Positions 29,801 through 38,647 of a DNA stretch of 64,000 bases are shown piece by piece; position 1 is the first letter of the stretch; each line of letters opens with the position of its first letter. The stretch is from Symbiodinium natans (lineage: Eukaryota; Sar; Dinophyceae; Suessiales; Symbiodiniaceae). Under the pieces are notes generated by a model. That model ran no database searches. It was not told where the DNA came from and was given only the letters and a program-made list of their open reading frames with translations. The stretch spans positions 310,001 to 374,000 of the forward strand of contig CAJNDS010001079.1 of assembly GCA_905221605.1 (NCBI GenBank), written 5' to 3'. The translations under genes and the position numbers were made by a program.

Positions 29801-30358
29801 AAAAAGCAACAACAAAAAAAGGCGAGAAGCGAAAAGCAGGAAGCTAGGTGCAATAAACGGCGGGACAAGACAAGCACAACGCAAACGCGAAAGGCAAAAC
29901 AAGTAAGGGGAGGGGGGGGGGGGGGGGTGTGGAACGTTAAATTATGTTCCGAGTCAACCCTGGCCTTTGCTCTCCTGTCCGAACTTGTCCTCGTCACAGG
30001 CTGCTTCCGGATCGTTGCACGCCTCCTTGTCTTCGGACCTCCTGCCCCCCGGCTCCACGGCCCTCGCGGCATAGTGGCCTGGGGACACGTAGGGGGCTTG
30101 GGCCATCATCTGCTGCGCATAGGGGCCCGGGATCGCTGTGGAGCCTTGCACGGGCTTGTAGAGCTGCGCCTTCAATGAACTTGGAACCCTAGCAAAAATT
30201 ATAACTACAGCTGCTTTATGATAGTACCCCATAATTCCAGCTGTTTCTTAGGAATCATTATAGTACCAAAAAAAACTCATTCCCAACCATCCCTAAGGCA
30301 CCACATAGGGGCCATAGGCATCGCCGCGGAAATGGCCCTGGAGGAGCATGGCGGACAT
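26831..30358 (-). CDS. DHYC-type protein S-acyltransferase (palmitoyltransferase), 13 exons
   Basis: Exons: 30358-30305, 30169-29965, 29589-29498, 29104-28966, 28820-28739, 28588-28515, 28290-28205, 28058-27981, 27728-27648, 27542-27501, 27348-27283, 27203-27175, 26891-26831. They join without frameshift to 362 residues. The N-part is Pro/Tyr/Gln-rich. TM1 about 94-115, TM2 about 126-152, then KRTHKSW and IRRYDHYCKWLQNVVGLLNH (DHYC, 200-203), TM3 about 218-242, TM4 about 254-285, a TTxE-like NETAQE and a C-terminal ANPMDKGCPTNCFNFWC (PaCCT-like) ending GVKGDF. This is the standard DHHC layout. His-Tyr-Cys in place of His-His-Cys is known from yeast Akr1. Cys203 would carry the acyl group; the enzyme should act on membrane proteins in the endomembrane system. 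Donors are GT, GC and GA. The start Met is a best guess; an exon at 30568 may lie upstream. Confidence 0.85.
26892..27174 (-). other. Palmitoyltransferase intron 12 (GA-AG) with telomere repeats
   Basis: GAAC at the donor and GAAC after the acceptor CCAAG. The join restores CPT-NCFNFWC. Contains a TTTAGGG tract (26900-26995) and a CCCTAAA one (27113-27155) in the opposite orientation. Confidence 0.8.
27204..27282 (-). other. Palmitoyltransferase intron 11 (GC-AG)
   Basis: 79 nt. GCAA at the donor, GCGA after the acceptor. The two flanks are also similar outside the repeat (CTCGCCCGAG and CTCTCCTGAG). Holds a short degenerate telomere-like stretch. Confidence 0.75.
27349..27500 (-). other. 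Palmitoyltransferase intron 10 (GA-AG) with telomere tract
   Basis: GACT at the donor and GACT after the acceptor. CCCTAAA array at 27361-27429. The join is VPAE-DLSDSDEYNEHF. Confidence 0.8.
27543..27647 (-). mobile_element. Family A introner whose interior is a telomere tract (intron 9, GT-AG)
   Basis: GTGG on both sides. The element starts CTTGGTAGCCCAGTGGTGCC and ends GGGCTACCAAG, both matching family A, but between CCCTTTTCCC and the right end nearly everything is TTTAGGG repeat on the minus strand. The join KHY-VVHNTSKGDN is in frame. Confidence 0.85.
27729..27980 (-). mobile_element. Family A introner with internal telomere tract (intron 8, GA-AG)
   Basis: GAAG at the donor and GAAG after the acceptor. 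Ends CTTGCTGGCCCAGTGG and CTGGGTTGCCAAG are family A. It seems doubled: a second set of inner family A sequence (GGTTACTGTA...AACCTTGAAC) lies on each side of a TTTAGGG/TTTGGGG tract (27785-27845). Confidence 0.8.
28059..28204 (-). mobile_element. Family A introner with inserted CCCTAAA tract (intron 7, GA-AG)
   Basis: GAAG at the donor, GAAA after the acceptor. The sequence follows the copy at 13839-13950 closely (CAGTAACCATATTACAAT ... AAAGGGTACCACTGGGC), except that CCCTAAA units stand just before the CCCTTTTTTGGG motif. The join LAVLAY-ERAGLQIDRD is in frame. Confidence 0.85.
28291..28514 (-). other. Palmitoyltransferase intron 6 (GA-AG) with telomere tract
   Basis: GAGA at the donor, GCGA after the acceptor. 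Ends CTCGGTAGGCC and GGCCATCCTAG look like a short TIR. TTTAGGG tract at 28321-28395. The join is LLNH-REFFMMLIGL, just after the DHYC motif. Confidence 0.75.
28589..28738 (-). other. Palmitoyltransferase intron 5 (GT-AG) with telomere tract
   Basis: GTGT at the donor, GTAT after the acceptor. Left end CTTTGTCATCGTTGGGTAAC resembles the complement of the right end, CTAGTTCATTGTGGGGATAA. TTTAGGG tract at 28612-28675. Confidence 0.75.
28821..28965 (-). other. Palmitoyltransferase intron 4 (GC-AG) with telomere tract
   Basis: GCTT at the donor, GGTT after the acceptor. The donor choice is less certain than the others (a GC ten nt upstream also keeps frame). CCCTAAA tract at 28865-28912. Confidence 0.55.
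29105..29497 (-). other. Palmitoyltransferase intron 3 (GT-AG) with two telomere tracts
   Basis: GTTC at the donor and GTTC after the acceptor. 393 nt. TTTAGGG tract 29108-29275 and CCCTAAA tract 29412-29460 in opposite orientation. Joins VMMVQ to VPMLAELTGW between TM1 and TM2. Confidence 0.8.
29590..29964 (-). other. Palmitoyltransferase intron 2 (GC-AG), AAC/AAG-rich
   Basis: GCCA at the donor, GCCC after the acceptor. Short TTTAGGG tract near the acceptor (29600-29635), a purine-rich AAAAGCAACAACA-type stretch (29740-29880) and a poly-G run (29908-29928). Confidence 0.7.
30170..30304 (-). other. Palmitoyltransferase intron 1 (GT-AG)
   Basis: The only intron of this gene with no telomere tract. 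Donor GTGG, post-acceptor GCGC (two of four). The join YGPY-AQLYKPVQGS is in frame. The interior shares a CAGCTG...CTTAGGAAT motif with the vWA intron at 11441-11594. Confidence 0.55.
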
Positions 30359-30464
30359 AACAGTGGACCGGGAAGCTTGAGAGAAGGCCTGCGAGTCGTG
30401 TGCAAGTTGGCATCCTCCCTGTGATGTCACGTGGAGGAGTCTGGTCTCCCTCTAGGACCTACTT

Positions 30465-30567
30465 TGGGTTTGGGGTTTAGGGTTTAGGGTTTAGGGTGTA
30501 GGGTGTAGGGTTGAGGGTTTAGGGCACTGGCAACTTAGAACCCAAAACCCCCAAGCCCCAAGCCTAC
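30465..30567 (+). repeat. Telomere-like tract upstream of the palmitoyltransferase gene
   Basis: Short TTTAGGG and GTAGGG units (30468-30525) followed by degenerate sequence. Confidence 0.85.
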
Positions 30568-30629
30568 TGAGCGCGCAGCAGTACGGGTCCTCGGTGGCTT
30601 GCTGGATCGCCCGCGCCCAGCGGTCATGC
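30568..30629 (-). CDS. Candidate upstream exon (HDRWARAIQQATEDPYCCAL)
   Basis: 62 nt with CTGCAG|GCAT acceptor and CTCA|GTAG donor. The frame HDRWARAIQQATEDPYCCAL resembles the C-terminal helix of a PH domain (W-x2-AI-x2-A), but the match is short. It may belong to the 5' part of the palmitoyltransferase gene, 210 nt away, or to a separate gene. Confidence 0.4.
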
Positions 30630-30649
30630 CTGCAGGAGGGGACAACGAA

Positions 30650-31700
30650 CAAAGAGGCTGGGGGTTTGGGGTTTGGGGTTTAGGGTTTAGGGTTTAGGGT
30701 TTAAGGCTTAGGGTGGTTTAGGCAGTTTTAGGGTGTCGGGTTAAAAAGGGGCTCAGAGTTTAGGGTTGAGGGTTCAGGGGAGGGGGGCTTTGGGATGAAG
30801 AGGCCGAAACCCTAAGCTTTAAACCCTGCTGACTGGGCCCCAATGTTGCCCAAAGGGGGTTCGGTAGCTGGCTCCCCAAACCCAAGGGTACGACCTTAGC
30901 GGCCGGAGATTACTTAGGGGTTGGGGTCGGGCTTAGGGTTTAGGGCTCCTTGACCATCTGAACGAGAAGCCCGACGCCATGAACCCCAAACGGCCACACA
31001 CGCACCCCAAAATGCAACAACCACACCCGAACCGCACGCGAAACCCCCAAAACCCCCCTAAACCCGAACTAACTCTCCCCTGAAAAGCCCCTAAAACCCC
31101 CTAATCCCCCCTAACACCCCCTAAAACACCCCGAGCCCCAAACCCCCATAGCCTTAAACCCCAAACCCCAAACCCAAACCCCCCGAAACCCTGAGCCCCA
31201 AACCCCCTAAACCCTGACCCCGGAGCACTAAACAACCCTAAACCCTAAACCCCTTGACCATCAACCCTAAGCCCTCAAACCTCAAAAACCCTAAGCCCCA
31301 AACCTCAAACCTCCAAAACGCTGAACCCTGAGCCCTAAATAAACCCCCTGAACCCTAAACCTTGAACCCTAAACCCTACATCCCCTAACCCCCCACCCCA
31401 ACCCTAAACTTCAAACCTCCTAACTGCTAAACCCTAAGCCCCCTTACACCCTAAACGCGTAAACCCTAAACTTCCTAACCCTAAACCCTAAACCCCAGAC
31501 CTCAAAACCCTAGACCCCAAACCTCCTAAACCCTAACCGCAAACCTCCAAAACCCTGAACCGCAAACCTCCTAAACCCTAAACCCTAAACCCTAAACCCT
31601 AAACCCCCCAAAATCCCAAAGCATCCCAGGGGAACGCCTGGGGCTCACGAGGAGCTCGGCAGAGCTGTGGGACCCCACCGAATAGACGCCCTACGAAGGG
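30650..31700. repeat. Degenerate telomere-like region
   Basis: TTTAGGG at 30660-30710, then a long stretch of decayed CCCTAAA sequence (31010-31620) with many CCCC/CCCAAA variants. A 45-nt island near 31640-31685 (minus frame VYSVGSHSSAELL, GTGAGC donor) may be an exon. Confidence 0.7.
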
Positions 31701-31703
31701 GTG

Positions 31704-31986
31704 GGGTTTAGGGTTTAGGGTTTAGGGTTTAGGGTTTAGGGTTTAGGGTTTAGGGTTTAGGGTTTAGGGTTTAGGGTTTAGGGTTTAGGGTTTAGGGTTT
31801 AGGGTTTAGGGTTTAGGGTTTAGGGTTTAGGGTTTAGGGTTTCTGGTTTAGGGTTTAGGGTTTAGGGTTTAGGGTTTAGGGTTTAGGGTTTAGGGTTTAG
31901 GGTTTAGGGTTTAGGGTTTAGGGTTTAGGGTTTAGGGTTTAGGGTTTAGGGTTTAGGGTTTAGGGTTGAGGGTTTAGGGTTTAGGG
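31704..31986 (+). repeat. TTTAGGG tract, about 280 bp
   Basis: About 40 units, nearly perfect, with single TTTCTGG and TTGAGGG variants. Second longest tract in the window. Confidence 0.97.
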
Positions 31987-32278
31987 GGCTGCCCAGTAAC
32001 CCAGGCTTTTTAAACCAACTAGAACTGTACTTATAACCCACTTACAAGACCCTAAGGTGCCCTAAGATGGTCATGAGTGCAGTTATAAGTACAGTTCTAC
32101 TAGGCTGCCCAGTCACCTAGGCTTAAAAAGAGTGCCCTTTTTTGCTTAAAGGGGTTTACAAGGAAACCTAAACCCCCCAAAAAGGGAATACTTAAAAAGG
32201 GTGCCCTTTTTGCTTAAAGGGGTTTATAAGGGAACCTAAACCCCCAAAAAGGGAATAAGGGTACTACTGGGCATCCTA
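31987..32278. mobile_element. Composite of nested TIR elements related to family A
   Basis: Outer ends GGCTGCCCAGTAACCC and GGGTACTACTGGGCATCC resemble family A. Inside is an inverted pair ACTAGAACTGTACTTATAAC / GTTATAAGTACAGTTCTACT (32017-32100) and then a direct duplication of a GTGCCCTTTTTTGCTTAAAG block (32145 and 32200). Confidence 0.7.
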
Positions 32279-32279
32279 G

Positions 32280-33010
32280 CTAATCTATTTCATACAGGGT
32301 GTAGGGCTGAAGGGCTAGGGGTTGATTATACCCAAAGCCATGAACCTTAAACCCAGCTTAAGTTAAGGCCAAGGCCCCAAACCCGCTGTCCCACTGCAGG
32401 AGCCTCACCCACAAAGCCCCGACTCCCTCAACGTGAATCCTGGAGTCTGAAAACCACGCATGCGCCAGCCCGAAACCCTAAACCCTAAAGCCCCTGAACC
32501 CGAAAAGCTCCTGAAACCCGAAAATTCTAAATCCCAAGCCGCAAAACCTTAAGACCCTAAAGCCCCAAAACCCCAGAACCCCAAAACCCTATCTAAAAAT
32601 CCAACGAAATGCACTCATGTAAAACCCTTGAACCGCAAAACCCTAACCTAAACCCAACGAAATACCCATGTAAGACGCCCTAAACCCTAAACCCTAAACC
32701 CTAAACCCTAAACCCTAAACCCTAAACCCTAAACCGACCTCCCAGGGAAGCCACCATGCGCGCGGCCCCCGCCGGCCTGGTGCCATCTACTGGGTTCGGG
32801 GCTTAGGGCTTAGGGGCAGAAGGTAGGACCTCGTGCGGTTCTCTTTGCTGCTAGTGCAAATTTCGTAAACCCTAAACCCTAGATCTTAAACCCTAAGCCC
32901 GAAGCCCAAAGCCTTAAGCCCTAAGCCCTAAACCCTTACTTGATTATCTATCCCTTCCGCACGCAAACAAACCCTCAGCCCCAAGGCCCTAAACCTCAAA
33001 ATCTTCGAAC
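32280..33010. repeat. Telomere-like tracts with short islands
   Basis: CCCTAAA array 32680-32735 and degenerate sequence around it. Islands at 32370-32470 and 32740-32830 have short minus-strand frames with AG|G starts (for example FTLRESGLC), too short to support. Confidence 0.65.
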
Positions 33011-33019
33011 CTTGAAGCC

Positions 33020-33670
33020 GCCGACCGTCTTATGTTGTTATGTTGCTATTGAATCACATTAGTATATCTTGCTATGATTATGTTGTTTTATATATTCTTA
33101 TGTCATTCTTTCATATATCATCATGTTGTTAGGCGATGCTGCGATTATATTACTATAGCGTTATATTTAATGTATTAATATGCCATTCGATTACTATATT
33201 TTATGTTATTGTATTGTTCTCGTACTAGTTACTACATTTCTATCGTTGTAGTACTATGTTGGTACATTACTATACATTGCTATACTACTATTCTCAACAG
33301 CCGAAGGGTTGGGTTTCTGTCTCTAGAGTCGAGAGGTGGGAGGGGGGGGGGGGGGCATTTGCCGCCGCGGAGCCCTCGGAAGGGAACACGGAACAGAACG
33401 GACAGAACTTGATCATTCCTGTCTTGCTGGCTGTTGGGTTGCACAGCTGCGTTGATTCTGCTACGATGTCATGTTATGCCGCTATTGCAGTGTCATATTC
33501 ATGTACGATGATATTAGTATACATGTCATAGTATCATGTTGTTTTCCGAGTATAGTGTGGTTTTCACATCTTAACATCTTGTCTTCGTATTATTGCATGA
33601 TACTAACTATATATAATTTACAGCATGTTGATATGTTGATATTTACACGTTTTTATTTTGCTGTATTTTA
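33020..33670. other. AT-rich island with TATGTT-type degenerate repeats
   Basis: 650 bp of AT-rich sequence, many TATGTTATT/TACTATA variants, interrupted by a short GC-rich piece with a poly-G run (33341-33355). No gene. Confidence 0.6.
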
Positions 33671-34316
33671 AGCTCTCCAGGTCCCCGGCGGTGCTCCGGC
33701 AGGAAAAGGTTCTGCCTGGAAGGAATCACGTTCAGCGCAGTGGCCTTGCCAGCTCAGGGCTCCAGGGCGTGGAGGCATGTAGGGTTTAGGGTTTAGGGTT
33801 TAGGGTTTAGGGTTTAGGGTTTAGGGTTTCGGGTTTCGGGTTTCGGGTTTAGGGTTTAGGGTTTAGGGTGCCTGCCAGCTGCCTGCCAGCTGCCTGCCAG
33901 CTGTATTCTTTTTCTAGATCTAGATTTAGGGTTGTCGGATGTAGGCTTAGATATTGAGCTTGGGGCTTATGCTCTTTGCACGAGGGGCGCGCGGGCCGCA
34001 GGCCGTGTGGTCGTTTAAGGGTTGGGGGGAAGCTGGGGCGCACAGGTGCAGAATCTAGTTGGGTAGCCGGCGGTCGCAACTGCAGAGAAAAGAAGCACAG
34101 CGCAACACGCCGACGGGACGACAAAAAATGCTCATGACAACGGAAATGGTAGTGACGACGGCATTGATAATGGTAAGGTACTGAGAAGAATGACAATGGT
34201 AATTCTCGTATTCTGAATACTCATATTCAAAACAAAACATGCTAATACCGAAACTCATAGGGTTCTGCGTTTAACTTCAAACCCTCAACCAACGCTGATT
34301 TCCCAAATCATCGAAC
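33670..34316. repeat. Telomere-like tract and low-complexity sequence
   Basis: TTTAGGG array 33780-33870 followed by a triplicate TGCCTGCCAGC (33870-33900). The island 33680-33778 on the minus strand reads HCAERDSFQAEPFPAGAPPG after a GGCAAG|GC acceptor, possibly an exon. Confidence 0.65.
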
Positions 34317-34376
34317 CGTCCGGGGCGGCTGCATGGGGCTCAAAGCTGGCTCCTGCCGACACGCTGCGGGCAAAGC
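34317..34376 (-). CDS. Candidate orphan exon (FARSVSAGASFEPHAAAPDG)
   Basis: 60 nt, ACAG|GC acceptor and GACG|GTTC donor, with a continuous frame FARSVSAGASFEPHAAAPDG. Flanked by telomere-like tract on its 5' side (34390). Gene unknown. Confidence 0.4.
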
Positions 34377-34389
34377 CTGTCGTCAGAAT

Positions 34390-35023
34390 GAGGGTTTAGG
34401 ATTTAGGTTTAGGGTTTAGGGTTTAGGGTTTAGGGTTTGGGGTTTGGGGTTTGGGGTTTGGGGTTTGGGGCTTAGGGTTTAGGGCCTAGGGCTTAGGGCT
34501 TAGGGCTTAGGGCTTAGGGCTTAGGGCTTAGGGTTTAGGGTTTAGGGTTTAGGGTTTAGGGTTTAGGGCCTTTAGGGTTTGTGTGGGCTCCCTTCGGCTT
34601 CATAGCGGCTAAACTCGTGTTTTAAAGGGTCTGGGACTTAGGGTTTAGGGCTTAATGTGTATCCGCGTCGATGGTTTGGACAGCAGCAGCACACTGACCC
34701 CTAAACCCGAAACCCTATAAAACCAAAAGCCTAAACCCTAAACCCTATACACTAAACCTTAAGCAGACCGTCAGTCACAGCGGGCGTAGCCACACTGCAC
34801 TCCCTGAGGTGTGGCTACCCAGGGCTTGGGATGTTTCAGGGTTGGGTGTAGGGTTTTAGGCTTTAAGGGTTTAGGGCCTAAGGTTTAGGGTTTAGGGTTT
34901 AGGGTTTAGGGCTTAGGGCTGTAGAGGCTGGAGCAAAAAACAACAAAAACTCCTGATGTACAAATACCGCCACACCCGACGGAAGCCAGCCGCGGTACTT
35001 GCAGGCTTGCGCGCAGTTGCAAG
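34390..35023. repeat. Telomere-like tracts (TTTAGGG, TTTGGGG, TTAGGGC variants)
   Basis: The 34395-34580 tract changes from TTTAGGG to TTTGGGG to CTTAGGG blocks and back, each homogeneous for several units. Further tract at 34870-34920. No gene. Confidence 0.85.
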
Positions 35024-35169
35024 TAGGGTTTAGGGTTTAGGGTTTAGGGTTTAGGGTTTAGGGTTTAGGGTTTAGGGTTTAGGGTTTAGGGTTTAGGGTT
35101 TAGGGTTTAGGGTTTAGGGTTTAGGGTTTAGGGTTTAGGGTTTAGGGTTTAGGGTTTAGGGTTTAGGGT
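35024..35169 (+). repeat. TTTAGGG tract
   Basis: About 21 perfect units. Confidence 0.97.
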
Positions 35170-37080
35170 GCACATATGGCCTGCACCCAAGTTCAAAACT
35201 CAGAAGCCATTAGTCTGGCCTCCCCACTTTTTGAATCTAAAGTGCCCATAAGCCCTGAACCCCTGAACCTAAACCCCCTAAACCCCAAAACCCTGAACTC
35301 CAACCCCTCAACCCCGAACCCTACAACCCTGAACCCGAAACTCCTGAACCCCATGAACCCCAAAACCCTGAACCCTGAACCCTAAACCCTGGACCCTAAA
35401 CCCTAAACCCTAAACCCTAAACCCGAAATCCCTAAACCCCAAACCCTTCAAGTGGGCCCGGGACCCATGGCAGCTCTCGCCCCCACGCTGTGTCGCGGTG
35501 CCACAGAAATGCCGGCTTCAGCCGGGCGTCGGAGATTAAGGGCTTGAGAGCTAGGGTTTAGGGTTTAGGGTTTAGGGTTTAGGGTTCCGGGTTTAGGGTT
35601 TAGGATTTAAGGTTTAGGGTTGGGTTTTAGGGTTAGGGGTTTAGGGTTTAGGGTTTAGGGTTTAGGGTTTAGGGTTTAGGGTTTGTTTAGGGTTTATTTA
35701 GGGTTTAGTGAGGGTTTAGGGTTTTGTGTGCTGTGTTCAGGACACCTGGCTGCCAATTGCTTTTAGAGCGTCTAACTTTCACAAAGGGCCTGGAAAAGCT
35801 GAACGTGAGGGGCATGGTTCCGCTCATGCGCGCATGTCTCATAAAAGGCTGGATGAGTGGCACGCTGCGAAAAACGAGATCTGGCGCTGCGCAGTTGCTT
35901 GACCCTGGCTATGCAAGTGGTTCGGGGTTCAGGGGTTGACGTAGTCTTGTGCAGACTGAACACAAAAGTCTCAACCCGATATCCCTACACCCTGAGCACT
36001 GAGCCCACAGCCTTAAAATCCATTGAAGCTCTAGAAGCTTCAACCCCCGAAAAAAACCTCAAACTGTAAGCCGTGTTCAAAACGCCCTTTTTCCCCCGCC
36101 ATGAACTGCATAAGCCGAAAATAAGTCAAAAAACACTACATAAAAAGTAAAAAAAAAATCTAGCACCCATTAAAAGACGATGCCTTGTCAAAACGCCACA
36201 CCCGGCTAAACCAACCCTAGTTCCAAAACAACATGTCATCGAAACCTTGTCACCCCCAAAAAAAACAAAAAGATAAAACTAAAAATAAAATACCAATCCG
36301 AAACCTACGACACTCCAAAAGAAACAAAAGGGCCCAGCCCAGTCAAAGAAGACCCAGACCCCACAGACGAATTGCGGCCCCAAACCTCAAAACCCAAACT
36401 CCAACCCCCCACCCCTAAACCCTGAATCCTAAACCCCAACCAAAAACCCGAAACCCTTGTTGCACCCTGAGCCTTATACCCTGCTTGCATCCTAAAACCG
36501 AAGCCCTCATAATGACGCATTAAACCCTAAACCCCGAATTCAGCCCCAAACATACTTTGAACCTAAAAACCTTAAATGAGCCCTAAACCCTAAACCCTAA
36601 ACCCTAAACCCTGAACCTTAAGCCCCCCCCCCCCAAATTGAACCCTTAACCCTGAACTTAAGGGTGCTGTGGTTGGCATCGTCAGGTCGAGAAAGTCTTA
36701 CAAAACCCCAAGCTCTAAAGCCACGTTTAGGGCGTAAGGTTTAGGGCTTAGGGCTTTGGGATTAGGGTTTAGGGTTTAGGCTTTCGGGTTTGGGCTTAGG
36801 GTTTAGGGTTTAGGGTTTGGGGTTTGGGGTTTGGGGCTTAGGGTTTAGGGCCTAGGGCTTAGGGCTTAGGGCTTAGGGTTTAGGGTTTAGGGTTTAGGGT
36901 TTAAAGTTTAGGGTTTAGGGTTTAGGGTTTAGGGTTTAGGGTTTAGGGTTTAGGGTTAGGGTTTAGGGGTCTCTTGAGAGCCGCGGGCCCGCTGTGGTGG
37001 CGAAGGGCGTGAAGGCCAGCAGCAAGGCAATGCGACGCAGGTGGTAGGCCCTGGGGGCTTTTGGGGGGTTTAGGGTTTAG
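35170..37080. repeat. Mixed telomere-like and unique sequence
   Basis: Tracts at 35370-35440, 35555-35725, 36585-36615, 36770-36965. The 35725-36070 and 36070-36420 islands have no gene; the latter is A/C-rich. The island 36970-37060 read on the minus strand gives AYHLRRIALLLAFTPFATTA, a possible membrane exon. Confidence 0.65.
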
Positions 37081-37760
37081 GGTTTAGGGTTTAGGGTTTA
37101 GGGTTAGGGTTTAGGGTTTAGGGTTTATAGGGTTTAGGGTTTAGGGTTTAGGGTTTAGGGTTTAGGGTTTGGGGTTTAGGGTTTAGGGCTTAGGGTTTTA
37201 GGGGTTTGGGTTTAGGGTTAAGGGGGTGGGGGTTTTGGGGGGTTCAAGCTTCGGGGGCTTTGGGAGCTTCAAGGTTTGGGGGCTGTGGGGGGGTTTGAGG
37301 TTTGGGGTTTGGGGGCTTTGGGGGGTTTAAGGTTTGGGGGCTTTTGGGGTTTAAGGTTGTAGGTTTGGGTTTGAAGAGGCTTAAAGGCATAAGGGCCTAA
37401 GCGCTCGGGCCTTGCGATGCCGAGGAAGGTTGTTGCTGCGCGGAAGGCGAGTTTAAAGCACACGGCCTCTTCAAGAACCGCAAATGCTTACCGCACCTGA
37501 CATCTTGGCTACCTGCGGGGGGGGGGGGGGGCGTGAAGCATGGCATAGCGCTGGCATGTGGTAGCAACTGTCAATCTGTTGAGCACGCCAACCCAAAAAC
37601 CCTAAACTCTAAACTCTAAACCCTAAGGTTGCGCCAACCCTTAACCCTACACCCTAAAACCTAAAACCTAAAACCTAAACCCTAAACCCTATATAAACCC
37701 TGAACCCTAAAGTCGGGAATGCTGTGTCGTCAGAACCTCCAGGATCTCCACGAAGCAACA
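37065..37760. repeat. Telomere-like tract and GGGGTTT-derived sequence
   Basis: TTTAGGG array 37070-37200, then a decayed GGGGGCTTTGG-type stretch (37200-37370), a poly-G run at 37508-37522 and CCCTAAA-like sequence up to 37700. Confidence 0.8.
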
Positions 37761-38104
37761 GTCTGAATACTGGGTCCAGAACCTTCGTAGCCGAAAGCAT
37801 GCTTCCTTTTTTTCATGAAGTCACGCGGCTCAAACTGGCACGAGAGTCTCGGTGAGCTGGCAGCAGAAGTGCTTCAGCTAGCTGGATGCACGCCAGGCGC
37901 GTGGCACACGCGTGGCACAGCCCTATACAAGTTGTACAAATCACACAAGTCTCTTCTTCGTCGCTACTACAGAGAGGTTTCTCGATTTACAAGTCACAAA
38001 ACTGGCGGCGCTCGGTACCTCCGAGACACGAAGGCCGCCATGCAGGTGGCGTGGACACCGGGCCTGCCCGGTGTGCTTGACAGCGCCATCTGGAAAAATC
38101 GGGC

Positions 38105-38647
38105 CTAGGCCACAACCGCACGAATCAGCGACGGAAGACCTGCCAGGAGAATGGTCGAAGCACGGCAAGCGTTGGACTCTGCCTCGGTGTCCGAGCACGC
38201 ATGGCATTGATGTGACCAGGTAGCATCCGGGAAGGCAAGCTTGCACGCACCCTCGTTGCTGATGTCGCAGTGGCAGCCTGACTCTGCCCCATCTCCTGGC
38301 ACGTAGCAGCCCCATGAGGATGTGTGGCAGCAAGACCAGCATTCATGGGTCCACTGCTTGCCGCTTGTCTCACCGCAGACACGCTCAGAGACCTTACAGT
38401 CACAATCGTGAGAAGCTTCCACGAAACAACCCCAAGAGTAAGATTTCTGGCAGGTGGGGTGCTGCACGTTTGTCGCGGAGTCACATGTCCTGCAGCTATC
38501 TGTCCACGTTCCTCCCTGCGAGTGACAGGCAGCCTCCGTGACTGTACAGTCGCACTTGTGCTGTTGGACATCGTAGCAACCAATGCCGCTGCCTGCATGC
38601 ACGTGCACGATCTGCAGCAACAGGAGCTGGAGCATCCGGGAGGACAT
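38105..38647 (-). CDS. Secreted Cys-rich protein, tandem copy 1
   Basis: 180 residues, single exon. The start at MSSRMLQ is chosen because a hydrophobic signal peptide (MLQLLLLQIVHV, then HAGSG) follows, and because the frame upstream is broken by indels in other copies. The mature part has three Cys modules beginning GCYD (24), GCFVEASHDCDC and GCYVPGDG, each with Cys-x-Cys, a Trp and a closing Cys-x2-Cys (for example CRTC, CWSC, CHAC). The C-terminus STILLAGLPSLIRAVVA is hydrophobic, so a GPI anchor is likely. Function unknown; a cell-surface or secreted binding protein is the natural guess. Confidence 0.8.
   Translation of the reverse strand: MSSRMLQLLLLQIVHVHAGSGIGCYDVQQHKCDCTVTEAACHSQGGTWTDSCRTCDSATNVQHPTCQKSYSWGCFVEASHDCDCKVSERVCGETSGKQWTHECWSCCHTSSWGCYVPGDGAESGCHCDISNEGACKLAFPDATWSHQCHACSDTEAESNACRASTILLAGLPSLIRAVVA

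Noticed and set aside
33203-33671. Plus-strand frames in the AT-rich island
   Set aside because: Low-complexity Tyr/Ile/Cys composition, no motif, interrupted by a poly-G run.
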